Below the pieces are notes generated by a model. The model searched no databases, was not told where the DNA came from, and saw only the letters and a program-made list of their open reading frames with translations. A program made the translations under genes and the position numbers. This document shows positions 7,861 through 15,245 of a stretch of DNA of 64,000 bases, piece by piece. This stretch comes from Mesorhizobium sp. CA8 (lineage in GTDB: Bacteria > Pseudomonadota > Alphaproteobacteria > Rhizobiales > Rhizobiaceae): NCBI RefSeq assembly GCF_020164955.1, contig NZ_JAIUHG010000004.1:62001-126000 (forward strand), in the 5' to 3' direction. Position 1 is the stretch's first letter; each line of letters starts with the position of its first letter.

Positions 7861-8844
7861 ATGGAGAAACCGCTCTCGGCCGTATTCATCACCGAGGTTT
7901 CGTCCGTCACCGCGCCAATGCTTGCGCGCTGGGCAAATGACGGCCACCAAATCGCTGCCGTGGTCGTGCCGGGGCCACGTGCCGGCAAGCGCTTCAGCTT
8001 CAGTACCCTGCGCCGCCGCCTTCGGCGACGGTTTACGTTGATATCTCATTCCAGACACGCCACGCCACCGCTGATCGAATTCAGCCCGCCGCATGATTGG
8101 GATGCGCTCGGGCGGGAGCTCAGCGTGCTCGGCGCCGATCTTCTGATCTGTTTCGGATACGGCAAGCTGATCCCGCGAACCGCGCTGGAGCTGTTCCCAA
8201 AGGGTGGCCTCAACCTGCATCCCGCGCTTCTGCCGCACTATCGCGGCCCGCATCCGATTCACCGCCTAGTTATCGACCGGATGCATGAAGCCCATGGCGG
8301 CGTGACCTTGCACAAGATGACATCCGGCTTCGATGAGGGCGATATCCTGGCGCAGGTCGGTTTTGCAGCAGAGGATTGGCGTTCGGCCGCAACGGTGAAC
8401 CGGGCCCTGGCCGACGCGATGGCCGTGCTCGCGGCGGATATCGCGCCCGAGTTTTGCCGGGGCAGGCTTGCCGGAATGCCTCAGCCGGATGGGGCATATG
8501 TCTGGGCACGCATCGAGCCCGGTCCGTTGATCGTCGGCACGCAATCGTCAAGCGACCATGTCGCGCGGCTGTGCCGGGTCGTCGGGTCGAGTGTTCCGGT
8601 CAGTGTGCTGATCAACGGAAGGCCGGTCCGGCTGGCTCAGCCGATCCGCCGCCTGGGACCACCCAGCGGCGAAGCGGCGAAATGCCGATGGGGACTGGTG
8701 GAGTTCGACTGCGCCGACGCGCGCGTCGTCCATCTGGCTTACAACAAGCTGTCCAAGCTGTTGCTGCGACGGCAGTCGAAACCCCGCCATGGCCGGTGGA
8801 AGCAGCGATCCTTCGACATCCGGCGTTTCGGCGCGAAGGACTGA
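7861..8844 (+). CDS. Formyltransferase family protein
   Basis: A 327-residue protein with the 10-formyltetrahydrofolate hydrolase/formyltransferase fold. The catalytic trio typical of Fmt, PurN and sugar-amine formyltransferases is present: Asn118 and His120 in LNLHPALLPHYRGPHP, and Asp158 in SGFDEGDIL. The C-terminal half (from about residue 190) resembles the oligonucleotide-binding-like tail of Fmt. It is not the housekeeping Fmt by context, since def/fmt neighbours are absent. ATG 7861 follows the nucleotidyltransferase by 7 bases, and its stop lies 7 bases from the convergent kinase stop. It could formylate an amino group on a sugar or on a peptide; this is inference. Confidence 0.82.
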   Translation: MEKPLSAVFITEVSSVTAPMLARWANDGHQIAAVVVPGPRAGKRFSFSTLRRRLRRRFTLISHSRHATPPLIEFSPPHDWDALGRELSVLGADLLICFGYGKLIPRTALELFPKGGLNLHPALLPHYRGPHPIHRLVIDRMHEAHGGVTLHKMTSGFDEGDILAQVGFAAEDWRSAATVNRALADAMAVLAADIAPEFCRGRLAGMPQPDGAYVWARIEPGPLIVGTQSSSDHVARLCRVVGSSVPVSVLINGRPVRLAQPIRRLGPPSGEAAKCRWGLVEFDCADARVVHLAYNKLSKLLLRRQSKPRHGRWKQRSFDIRRFGAKD

Positions 8845-8851
8845 GCGCGCG

Positions 8852-9832
8852 TCAACTTGGCAGCGCAGCCTGGATCAACGCAGCCGCATCCGCGGGACTT
8901 GCCCCGACTTCCAGCGTGAAGGTCGGCACCGCCTTCACCAGGGCCGCGATGGTCGCCATGCGCCTTTTCTGCAGCGACAGCAGGCCGGTCATGCCGGTGC
9001 GCACGTTGTCGGTAGCCAAAGCCACCATGGCGTCGGTCCTGGCCATCGGCAGCAGCCGGGTCTCGGCGTCTGCCGAGCGCGCAAGGTGCAGGAGCGCAGC
9101 GACGGGCCTGGCGCGCACATCCTCGACACGAATGATTTCGCCGAGGCGGTCCAGCGAAACGGATTGCTCGCCCTCGGGGTCCCATTTTTCGCCGAGGCAA
9201 GGGGCAACGAAGGGCAGCATCGCCGCCGTGTTGCGATGGACCTTCACCCTGCGCGGCATGCCCCAGGCCATAATGCTCTGCGTCCTTGCATTGAGGATCA
9301 TGACGTCGTCAGAGCAGAGGCCGAAGCCCCGCGACGCAAGTGCCAGCGACGTCGTCGACTTGCCGATGCCGCTTGGCGCATGGATGAGAACAAGGCCGTC
9401 CTTTCCAGGCAAAGTAAGACCCGCGGTGTGCAGCATGTGCTGGCCGTCCGCATCGAGCGCCGCATCCAGCACCATCACCAGCAGCGTCCACTTGATCTTG
9501 CTGTCCGGACGAAGACGGATTTCGGCCCGGCGCTCGCCGTCGCGGATCGACACCGTCTGCTGGCCCGGAAAGACGAGGTGGAAGACGCTTCCGGCGTCAA
9601 TCATGCGGCAATGGCCGTCCAGCGGAACCTCGCCTTCGAAAGCCAGTTTTCCTTCGGGGTTTTCCGGCAACTCAAGCGTTTCGACGATGTCGACGAGAAA
9701 ACCGGGCGGGACGGGCTCGTTCACGCGCAGGGTGCCGAGCATCAGGTCGAAGCTCGGCCACAGATCGGCACGCGCGGCGGTGATGCCAATGACCTGGCCG
9801 TTGAGGTCGTAGCGGAAAGTCTGATCGGTCAA
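8852..9832 (-). CDS. HPr-kinase-like serine kinase of the small RiPP locus
   Basis: A 326-residue protein with an HprK C-terminal-type kinase core: a conserved LHTAG strand (His135), the P-loop APSGIGKST (152-160) and the CSDDVMIL acidic motif (173-180). Homologous kinases in lasso clusters (paeninodin type) phosphorylate the C-terminal serine of the precursor. The long upstream open frame is a shadow of the B2 gene. TTG 9832 gives a TTGA overlap with the B2 stop, so translation is coupled. The candidate precursor here (10661) ends in Gly and its only serines are at residues 17 and 24, so the target residue is unclear. Confidence 0.82.
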   Translation of the reverse strand: MTDQTFRYDLNGQVIGITAARADLWPSFDLMLGTLRVNEPVPPGFLVDIVETLELPENPEGKLAFEGEVPLDGHCRMIDAGSVFHLVFPGQQTVSIRDGERRAEIRLRPDSKIKWTLLVMVLDAALDADGQHMLHTAGLTLPGKDGLVLIHAPSGIGKSTTSLALASRGFGLCSDDVMILNARTQSIMAWGMPRRVKVHRNTAAMLPFVAPCLGEKWDPEGEQSVSLDRLGEIIRVEDVRARPVAALLHLARSADAETRLLPMARTDAMVALATDNVRTGMTGLLSLQKRRMATIAALVKAVPTFTLEVGASPADAAALIQAALPS

Positions 9833-10260
9833 GCGGCTGGCGCCTTCATCCTGGCCGGGTGGCGGTAGATCTCCACCATGCCGGGCTGGCTGTCGCTGAC
9901 CACCGGCTTGCCGTCGAGGCAGACCCAGCAATGCGCCGACAGGCGAGGCTCGTGCATCGAGCTGGCATCGACGCCGAAACGCAGTTCCGGGTCGAGGCCG
10001 GCCATGCGCAGAAAACGAAAACCGAGCAGGCCTTCCCGAAGGCATCTGCGGTCGCGCATCAGCCAAGGGCGCCGCACCGTTCGTTTGACGCGATGGACGA
10101 TGTAGGCCCAGGGCAAGTCGCGATAGGGCGCAGGCGACTGCAGCGGCGCCAGTTTCAACACGCTTTCGAAATCGCGCCGGCCCACCAGCACCGGCATCAG
10201 CCGGGCGCTGAGCCACAAATGGGCGCGAAACAGGACGCGCAGGACCAGCCCGTCGGCCAT
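9829..10260 (-). CDS. Lasso peptide biosynthesis B2-type protease (transglutaminase-like)
   Basis: A 143-residue papain-like protein of the microcin J25 McjB C-terminal type. It has a conserved cysteine in RRCLREGLLGFRFL (Cys73), a histidine in LSAHCWV (His110) and an aspartate (Asp116). These enzymes cleave the leader peptide after binding through a PqqD-type partner. Its ATG overlaps the PqqD stop by one base (TGATG), and its own stop overlaps the kinase start. The genes therefore form one tightly coupled unit PqqD, B2, kinase. A GTG one codon upstream (10263) is an alternative start. Confidence 0.85.
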   Translation of the reverse strand: MADGLVLRVLFRAHLWLSARLMPVLVGRRDFESVLKLAPLQSPAPYRDLPWAYIVHRVKRTVRRPWLMRDRRCLREGLLGFRFLRMAGLDPELRFGVDASSMHEPRLSAHCWVCLDGKPVVSDSQPGMVEIYRHPARMKAPAA

Positions 10261-10547
10261 CACGCGCCCGGGTCGGCGAGGATGCCTTCGGCCACCAGCT
10301 CGGCGGCCAATTCGGCCATGTCCTGGTCGAGCGTCGCCTTGTCGATCTCGAATTCGTCCGACAGCAGGTCGACGATCTGGTTGAGGTTACGCGCGCCGTT
10401 CACCTTGTCGAGAAAAGCCTCGGTCGTGTCGTTGCAGGTGTAAAGCTGGCCGCTTCGCGCCAAAAGCACGACGGCGCCATCGCCGACATGCTGCACGGAG
10501 GCGTCGTCCGCCATCCGCAGCACCGTTTCAGAGCCAATCTCAGCCAA
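10260..10547 (-). CDS. PqqD family RiPP recognition protein
   Basis: A 95-residue PqqD-like protein: beta strands in SVQHVGDGAVVLLARSGQLY followed by the three-helix part (CNDTTEAFLDKVNG, then a C-terminal helix ending VAEGIL). Such proteins bind the leader of a precursor and bring it to the modifying enzymes (lasso B1/E role). TTG 10547 has GGGGAG upstream and keeps the first strand. ATG 10514 would truncate it. It lies 113 bases downstream of the short precursor-like gene and is followed by B2 with a one-base overlap. Confidence 0.87.
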   Translation of the reverse strand: MAEIGSETVLRMADDASVQHVGDGAVVLLARSGQLYTCNDTTEAFLDKVNGARNLNQIVDLLSDEFEIDKATLDQDMAELAAELVAEGILADPGA

Positions 10548-10660
10548 GCGCCCGCTCCCCTTCGCCCGGGAGGAAATAGCGCGCCAACCTTGCGCTGTCT
10601 ATCATCTCGCGCCGAAGTTGCGCAGTTGCGGCGGCCGTCTTGCGGCGAATGGCCGAAGCG

Positions 10661-10747
10661 TCAGCCGATCGGACCGCTTGCGAGCGCCATGACATGCGAC
10701 AGCTTCTCGCGCTTGATCAGCACCGGCTTTTCGTAAGTTTTCTTCAT
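10661..10747 (-). CDS. Candidate RiPP precursor peptide, 28 residues
   Basis: A very short gene found by reading upstream of the PqqD gene. It begins MKKTYEKPVLIKREKLS and ends ALASGPIG. The YxxPxL pattern (Tyr5, Pro8, Leu10) matches the leader of lasso precursors (YxxPxLxxxG), although the glycine is replaced (Glu14). A GGGGGA ribosome site precedes ATG 10747, and a good promoter lies 33 bases upstream. If residues 1-19 or so act as leader, the core is only 8-10 residues and has no Asp/Glu for a lasso ring, so the product may be linear or differently modified. The assignment rests on motif, position and expression signals. Confidence 0.68.
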   Translation of the reverse strand: MKKTYEKPVLIKREKLSHVMALASGPIG

Positions 10748-10779
10748 GAGAATCCCCCAAGGAACAATCCACGGCATCA

Positions 10780-10808
10780 GCATGACGGGTAACCTCGCCC
10801 ACTGTCAA
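10780..10808 (-). promoter_or_regulatory. Sigma-70-type promoter for the small RiPP operon
   Basis: On the minus strand a perfect TTGACA (10808-10803) is followed, after 17 bases, by TCATGC (10785-10780). It reads toward the 28-residue precursor gene and would give a short leader of about 25-30 bases. Confidence 0.55.
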
Positions 10809-10886
10809 GCCGGCGGCCAGGCCGCCAGGGTTGCCTTCCTGCCGTTGGGTAAGCTATGAGTCCGCCGGCTTTGGGGAGTGATCTGT

Positions 10887-11003
10887 ATGCGTTACAATTG
10901 GGAACGGGCTCCGACGGCGTTCGAGCGTCATCGGAAGGCGCTTGCGGCGGCCATCCTGATCGCGGGCGGTGTCGGGCTGATGCTGGCGGCGCTGCCGCTT
11001 TAA
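10887..11003 (+). CDS. Predicted 38-residue membrane peptide
   Basis: A short frame with a strong ribosome site (GGGGAG, 8 bases before ATG 10887). The N-terminus is basic and aromatic (MRYNWERAPTAFERHRK). It is followed by one hydrophobic segment of about 19 residues (ALAAAILIAGGVGLMLAAL) and ends directly after it. This looks like a real single-pass membrane miniprotein with the N-terminus in the cytoplasm. Its function is unknown. It is divergent from the RiPP operon and unrelated by sequence to the propionyl-CoA synthetase downstream. Confidence 0.45.
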   Translation: MRYNWERAPTAFERHRKALAAAILIAGGVGLMLAALPL

Positions 11004-11164
11004 GCCGGCTGATATAGCGGACCGTGACGGCGGTCGCCTCGAGATAGGCGCCGGACGGAGCCGTTTACTGGCGATGTCGACCAAAATGCAGGAAGACATG
11101 GCCGGCAAGAACGACTTGAAGCGTTTCGCCCTTCACAGAACGGCGAACCGCTCCATCTCCTTGT

Positions 11165-11217
11165 TTTTACGCATTCCGGACGGAAACCGCTTCACACTTT
11201 TTCCTGGAATTGCTCTA
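11165..11217. repeat. Dispersed intergenic repeat, copy 1
   Basis: The segment ending CACACTTTTTCCTGG AATTGCTCTA (11193-11217) recurs almost identically at 46945-46968. It is preceded by a TTACGCATTCCGGACGG stretch that is partly echoed (ATTCCGGGCGG) before the second copy. It resembles short intergenic elements that are abundant in Mesorhizobium genomes, as I recall them. It lies just upstream of the propionyl-CoA synthetase gene. Confidence 0.6.
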
Positions 11218-11257
11218 GGCTATTCCCAGACGCAGAATGTCCCTGAGAGGAATGTCT

Positions 11258-13165
11258 ATGGCCTCACGCTACCATGAAGTCTATGAGGGTTGGAAACGCG
11301 ACCCCATAGGATTCTGGGCCGGGGCGGCGAAGGCGATCGACTGGTATAGGCCGGCCGACAAGGTCTTCGATCCGACAGAAGGCGTCTATGGCCGCTGGTT
11401 CGTCGGCGCCACCTGCAACACCTGCTCCAATGCAATCGACCGCCATGTCGCGGGCGGCCGCGCCGACCAGCTGGCGCTGATCCATGACAGCGCGATCACC
11501 GGCACGACCCGAAAATTCACCTATGCCGAATTGAAGCGCGAGGTCGTCGCGCTGGCTTCGGTGCTGAGGCATCGCGGCATCGGCAAGGGCGACCGCGTCA
11601 TCATCTACATGCCGATGGTGGCGGAAGCGGCCATCGCCATGCTCGCCTCAGCGAGGCTGGGCGCAGTGCATTCGGTGGTATTCGGCGGCTTCGCCTCGCA
11701 TGAGCTCGCCACCCGCATCGACGACGCCAAGCCGAAGCTGATCATCACCGCCTCTTGCGGCCTGGAGCCCGGACGCACGGTCGCCTACAAGCCCTTGCTC
11801 GACAAGGCGATCGAGATGTCGAAGCACAAGCCCGACGCCTGCCTGATCCTGCAGCGCGAGCAACTGCGCTGCGAGATGAAGGACAATTACGATTTCGACT
11901 ATGCGGACGCGGTGGCGCGTGAACGTGCGGCCGGCGCCAATGTCGACTGCGTGCCGGTGCTGGCCACCGACCCGCTCTACATCATCTACACCTCCGGCAC
12001 CACCGGCCAGCCGAAAGGCATCGTGCGCGACAATGGCGGCCACATGGTCGCGCTGAAATGGACCATGGACAATGAATTCGGTGTCAAGCCGGGCGAAGTG
12101 TTCTGGGCGGCTTCCGACGTCGGCTGGGTGGTCGGCCATTCCTACATCGTCTACGGGCCGCTTCTGCATGGCTGCACCAGCGTGCTGTTCGAAGGCAAGC
12201 CGATCGGCACGCCGGACGCCGGCACCTACTGGCGAGTGATCTCTGAGCATAGCGTGGTGGCGCTGTTCACCGCGCCGACCGCGTTCCGCGCCATCAAGGG
12301 GCAGGATCCCAAGGGCGAGTTCGTGCCGAAATACGACTTGTCGAAATTCCGCACTTTGTTCCTGGCCGGCGAGCGCGCCGATCCCGAAACCATCAAATGG
12401 GCGGAGCAGAAGCTCGACCGTCCGGTCATCGACCATTGGTGGCAGACCGAAACCGGCTCGCCGATGACGATCAATCCGGCGGGCCTCGGGCTTCTGCCGG
12501 TGAAATACGGCTCGCCCGGTGTGCCGATGCCGGGCTACGACATCCGCATCCTCGACGATGCCGGACACGAGGTGGCGCGCGGCACGCTCGGCAATGTAGT
12601 GGTCAAGCTGCCGCTGCCAGCCGGCTGCCTGCCGACGCTGTGGAATGCCGATGCCCGCTTCCGCCAGGCATACCTCGAAGAGTTCCCCGGCTGCTACAAG
12701 ACGGCCGATGCCGGCATGATGGACGAGGACGGCTATCTCTATGTGATGGCCCGCACCGACGACATCATCAACGTCGCCGGCCACCGTTTGTCTACCGGCG
12801 CCATGGAAGAGGTGCTGGCGGCCCACCCCGACGTCGCCGAATGCGCGGTCATCGGCATTGCCGATGCCATGAAGGGCCAGGTGCCTCTCGGCTTCGTCGT
12901 GCTCAATGCCGGCGTGTCGCGCGATACCGCAGCGATCGAAAGCGAAGTGGTGGGGCTGGTGCGCGAGCGGATCGGCCCGGTTGCCGCCTTCAAGACCGTG
13001 GTGACGATCAAGCGGCTGCCCAAGACCCGTTCCGGCAAGATCCTGCGCGGCACAATGCAGAAGATCGCCGACAAGGAGGAATGGACGATGCCGGCGACCA
13101 TCGACGATCCGGCGATCCTCGACGAGATCGCTGCGGCGCTAAAAGGACGCGGCATCGGCCTGTAG
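11258..13165 (+). CDS. prpE: Propionyl-CoA synthetase (propionate-CoA ligase)
   Basis: A 635-residue acyl-adenylating enzyme that makes propionyl-CoA from propionate, ATP and CoA in the cytoplasm. Motifs in order are the P-loop IYTSGTTGQPKG, the adenylate-binding HWWQTETGSP, the hinge region DGYLYVMARTDDIINVAGHRLS and the catalytic lysine loop TRSGKILRGTM near the C-terminus. The N-terminal ACAS-type segment (YHEVYEGWKRDPIGFWAGAA) is characteristic of PrpE. ATG 11258 is preferred over 11237 and 11252 because GAGAGG sits 8 bases before it. It is a single gene with no prp neighbours. Confidence 0.93.
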   Translation: MASRYHEVYEGWKRDPIGFWAGAAKAIDWYRPADKVFDPTEGVYGRWFVGATCNTCSNAIDRHVAGGRADQLALIHDSAITGTTRKFTYAELKREVVALASVLRHRGIGKGDRVIIYMPMVAEAAIAMLASARLGAVHSVVFGGFASHELATRIDDAKPKLIITASCGLEPGRTVAYKPLLDKAIEMSKHKPDACLILQREQLRCEMKDNYDFDYADAVARERAAGANVDCVPVLATDPLYIIYTSGTTGQPKGIVRDNGGHMVALKWTMDNEFGVKPGEVFWAASDVGWVVGHSYIVYGPLLHGCTSVLFEGKPIGTPDAGTYWRVISEHSVVALFTAPTAFRAIKGQDPKGEFVPKYDLSKFRTLFLAGERADPETIKWAEQKLDRPVIDHWWQTETGSPMTINPAGLGLLPVKYGSPGVPMPGYDIRILDDAGHEVARGTLGNVVVKLPLPAGCLPTLWNADARFRQAYLEEFPGCYKTADAGMMDEDGYLYVMARTDDIINVAGHRLSTGAMEEVLAAHPDVAECAVIGIADAMKGQVPLGFVVLNAGVSRDTAAIESEVVGLVRERIGPVAAFKTVVTIKRLPKTRSGKILRGTMQKIADKEEWTMPATIDDPAILDEIAAALKGRGIGL

Positions 13166-13230
13166 CCGCCCGGCGGACGGCCGCGTTAAGGAAGAGTTCA
13201 CGAATTTATCCCGCACTGCAATCGCTTGTT

Positions 13231-13241
13231 GTGCAACGCAG
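13231..13241. promoter_or_regulatory. GTGC-N3-GCAG dyad upstream of the acyltransferase
   Basis: GTGC AAC GCAG, extended on both sides (TTGTTGTGCAACGCAGCAA), lies 47 bases before the acyltransferase ATG. It is a slightly degenerate member of the TTGC-N3-GCA(A/G) dyads found upstream of exo genes and the lasso precursor. Confidence 0.35.
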
Positions 13242-13287
13242 CAATAGACTTTAAGTTTGCATTGGGGGGCCATACCGAAGGCACGGC

Positions 13288-14365
13288 ATGGCTCAGCACA
13301 AGACGACATTCGGCGGCGTCGACATACTGCGATTCCTGGCTGCCGTCATGGTGATGTTTTATCATTGGCTTCTGGGTGTGGGCCTTCCCCGACGGCATTT
13401 CGGCCCGCGCCACCGGGGGTATCCCGCCCCATCCCGAAATGGTTTTTGCCGGCTCCGGCTGGGTCGGCGTGCAGGTGTTCTTCGTCATCAGCGGTTTCGT
13501 CATCGCCTTCAGTGCCGAGAACGCGACGCCGCTGAAATTCTTCGAGGCGCGCTTCAGGCGGCTGGTGCCAGCGGTCTGGATCTGTACGCCGATCTCCGCG
13601 ATTGTCCTGCTCACGGTCGGCCTCTCCTGGCCAACGGACGCCGTGATCCGCCTCGTCCGCACCGGGCTGTTCGTGCCCTTCGAGCCGTGGGTGGACAGCG
13701 TCTATTGGACGCTCGGCATCGAGATCGCGTTCTATGCCATCGTCTGGGCCCTGCTGCGGCTCGGCCGTTTCGACCTGATGGAACGGGTAGCCATCGTCAT
13801 CGGCCTGGCGAGTACGCTGTTCTGGTGTGCGTATTTCGCCTTCGGCTGGACCGATCTCGCCGAGACGCGCTGGCTGCAGCTGGCGCTGGTGCATCACGGC
13901 GCGTTCTTCGCCGTCGGCGTGCTTTTGTGGCTGATGCGCTTCAAGGCAACGACCCTGCCGCGCCTTGCTTTCACGACCCTCTTCCTGTTCGCTGGCGCGC
14001 TGCAGATCGCGAGTTCGGTCGACGTGCACGCCCTCAAAGTCGAGGCCGTCATGCCTTACGCGGCGCCGATCATTATCTTCCTGACGGCTGTCGCGCTGAT
14101 GGCGTGGTCGCTGCGCCTCGACCTTTCCTGGCCCGGCTGGCGGCGGATCGGGCTGATGACCTATCCGCTTTATCTCATCCATGATGTCGTCGGCGCGGCG
14201 ATGCTCGGCGCCCTGGTGAGCGCCGGCGTGCCCTATCTGGCCGCTATTCCCGTCGTCGGCGCCGCCATGATCGCGGTGAGCTGGCTGATTGCGGCGGAGG
14301 CCGAGCCGCGCATCCGGCTGCTCTTCGACCACACGCTGTTCCGCTACCGGTTGAAGGCCGCCTGA
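13288..14365 (+). pseudogene. Acyltransferase 3 family membrane protein, frameshifted
   Basis: The N-terminal family motif (GGVDILRFLAAVMVMFYHWLL) is read from ATG 13288. The rest (VWAFPDGISARATGG, then GWVGVQVFFVISGFVIAF and about ten membrane segments) is in the next frame, from about 13376 to 14365. The break lies near 13370-13376 in CTTCTGGGTGTGGGCC. A two-base loss, for example of TG after CTT CTG, would explain it. These integral membrane enzymes add acetyl or succinyl groups to sugars. The downstream frame has a GTG at 13376, but starting there would remove the catalytic histidine of MFYH. Either the gene is inactive or the sequence has an error. Confidence 0.65.
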
Positions 14366-14458
14366 CGACGCGACTGCCGATCGCGCGCCGGTGTGGAATT
14401 GTTTGCATTCGGCATGATATCGAGGCGCAGATCAGTGCAAGTAGCCGAGCCTCAATCC

Positions 14459-15229
14459 GTGAATCTTTTCCAACGATCGAGACGCCCTCGACCCGCGCCA
14501 CGCGAGCGCCTCGTCATGGACATGCGCGACACGGTCGTCTACGCGATCGGCGACGTGCATGGCTGCCATGACGAGCTGCGCACGCTGGAGCAAAATATCC
14601 AGATCGATGCGCAGCGCTTCCGCGGCCGCAAGATCATCATCATGCTGGGCGACTATGTCGACCGCGGGCCGCATTCGCGGCGCGTGATCGACCATCTGAT
14701 GGCGCCGCCGCCGAAGGGCTTCCAGCGCATCTGCCTCGTGGGAAACCATGAAGTCGCGCTGCTCCTCTATCTGGACGGTCACCTCTCACGTGAAACCTGG
14801 CTCGGCTATGGCGGCCGCGAAACCCTGTTCTCCTATGGCCTCGACCCTGACCGGTTGATGAGCGTCTACGGTTCGAGCGAGCAGGCGGATGCGCGCATAC
14901 GCGAGGCCATTCCAGCCAGCCATGTCGATTTCCTGCGCACGTTGCCGGCGATGGTCTGCTCCGACCAATTCGTCTTCGTGCATGCCGGCATCCGGCCCGG
15001 CATCGCGCTCGAGGCGCAGGACGAGGGCGATCTCCTCAACATCCGCGAGGAGTTCTTCCAGACGGCGCATCGCCTCGACCGCTGGGTGGTGCACGGTCAC
15101 ACGATCGTCGACGCTCCGACGCTCGACGGACGCCGGCTCGACATCGATACCGGCGCCTTTCAAACGGGACGGCTGACCGCGCTCAGGATCGTCGGCAAGT
15201 ACGGACGGCTGCTATCTTCAAGAGATTAG
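14459..15229 (+). CDS. Metallophosphoesterase, serine/threonine phosphatase-like
   Basis: About 256 residues of the calcineurin-like phosphoesterase fold. All metal-binding motifs are present: YAIGDVHGC, GDYVDRGP, VGNHE, FVHAGIRPG and VVHGHT. It resembles the PrpA/ApaH-like protein phosphatases of proteobacteria and probably dephosphorylates a phosphoprotein or small phosphoester in the cytoplasm. The frame is open from 14393. GTG 14459 gives an N-terminus (VNLFQRSRRPRP) similar to what I expect for this family; ATG 14414 and ATG 14516 are alternatives. It ends 16 bases from the convergent exoP gene. Confidence 0.83.
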   Translation: MNLFQRSRRPRPAPRERLVMDMRDTVVYAIGDVHGCHDELRTLEQNIQIDAQRFRGRKIIIMLGDYVDRGPHSRRVIDHLMAPPPKGFQRICLVGNHEVALLLYLDGHLSRETWLGYGGRETLFSYGLDPDRLMSVYGSSEQADARIREAIPASHVDFLRTLPAMVCSDQFVFVHAGIRPGIALEAQDEGDLLNIREEFFQTAHRLDRWVVHGHTIVDAPTLDGRRLDIDTGAFQTGRLTALRIVGKYGRLLSSRD

Positions 15230-15245
15230 ACTAGGGACAAGCGCC

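Noticed and set aside
10548..10660. A second short peptide frame between the 28-residue gene and PqqD
   Set aside because: A frame ending next to the PqqD start has no leader motif and only a weak start; it is probably the leader RNA of PqqD.
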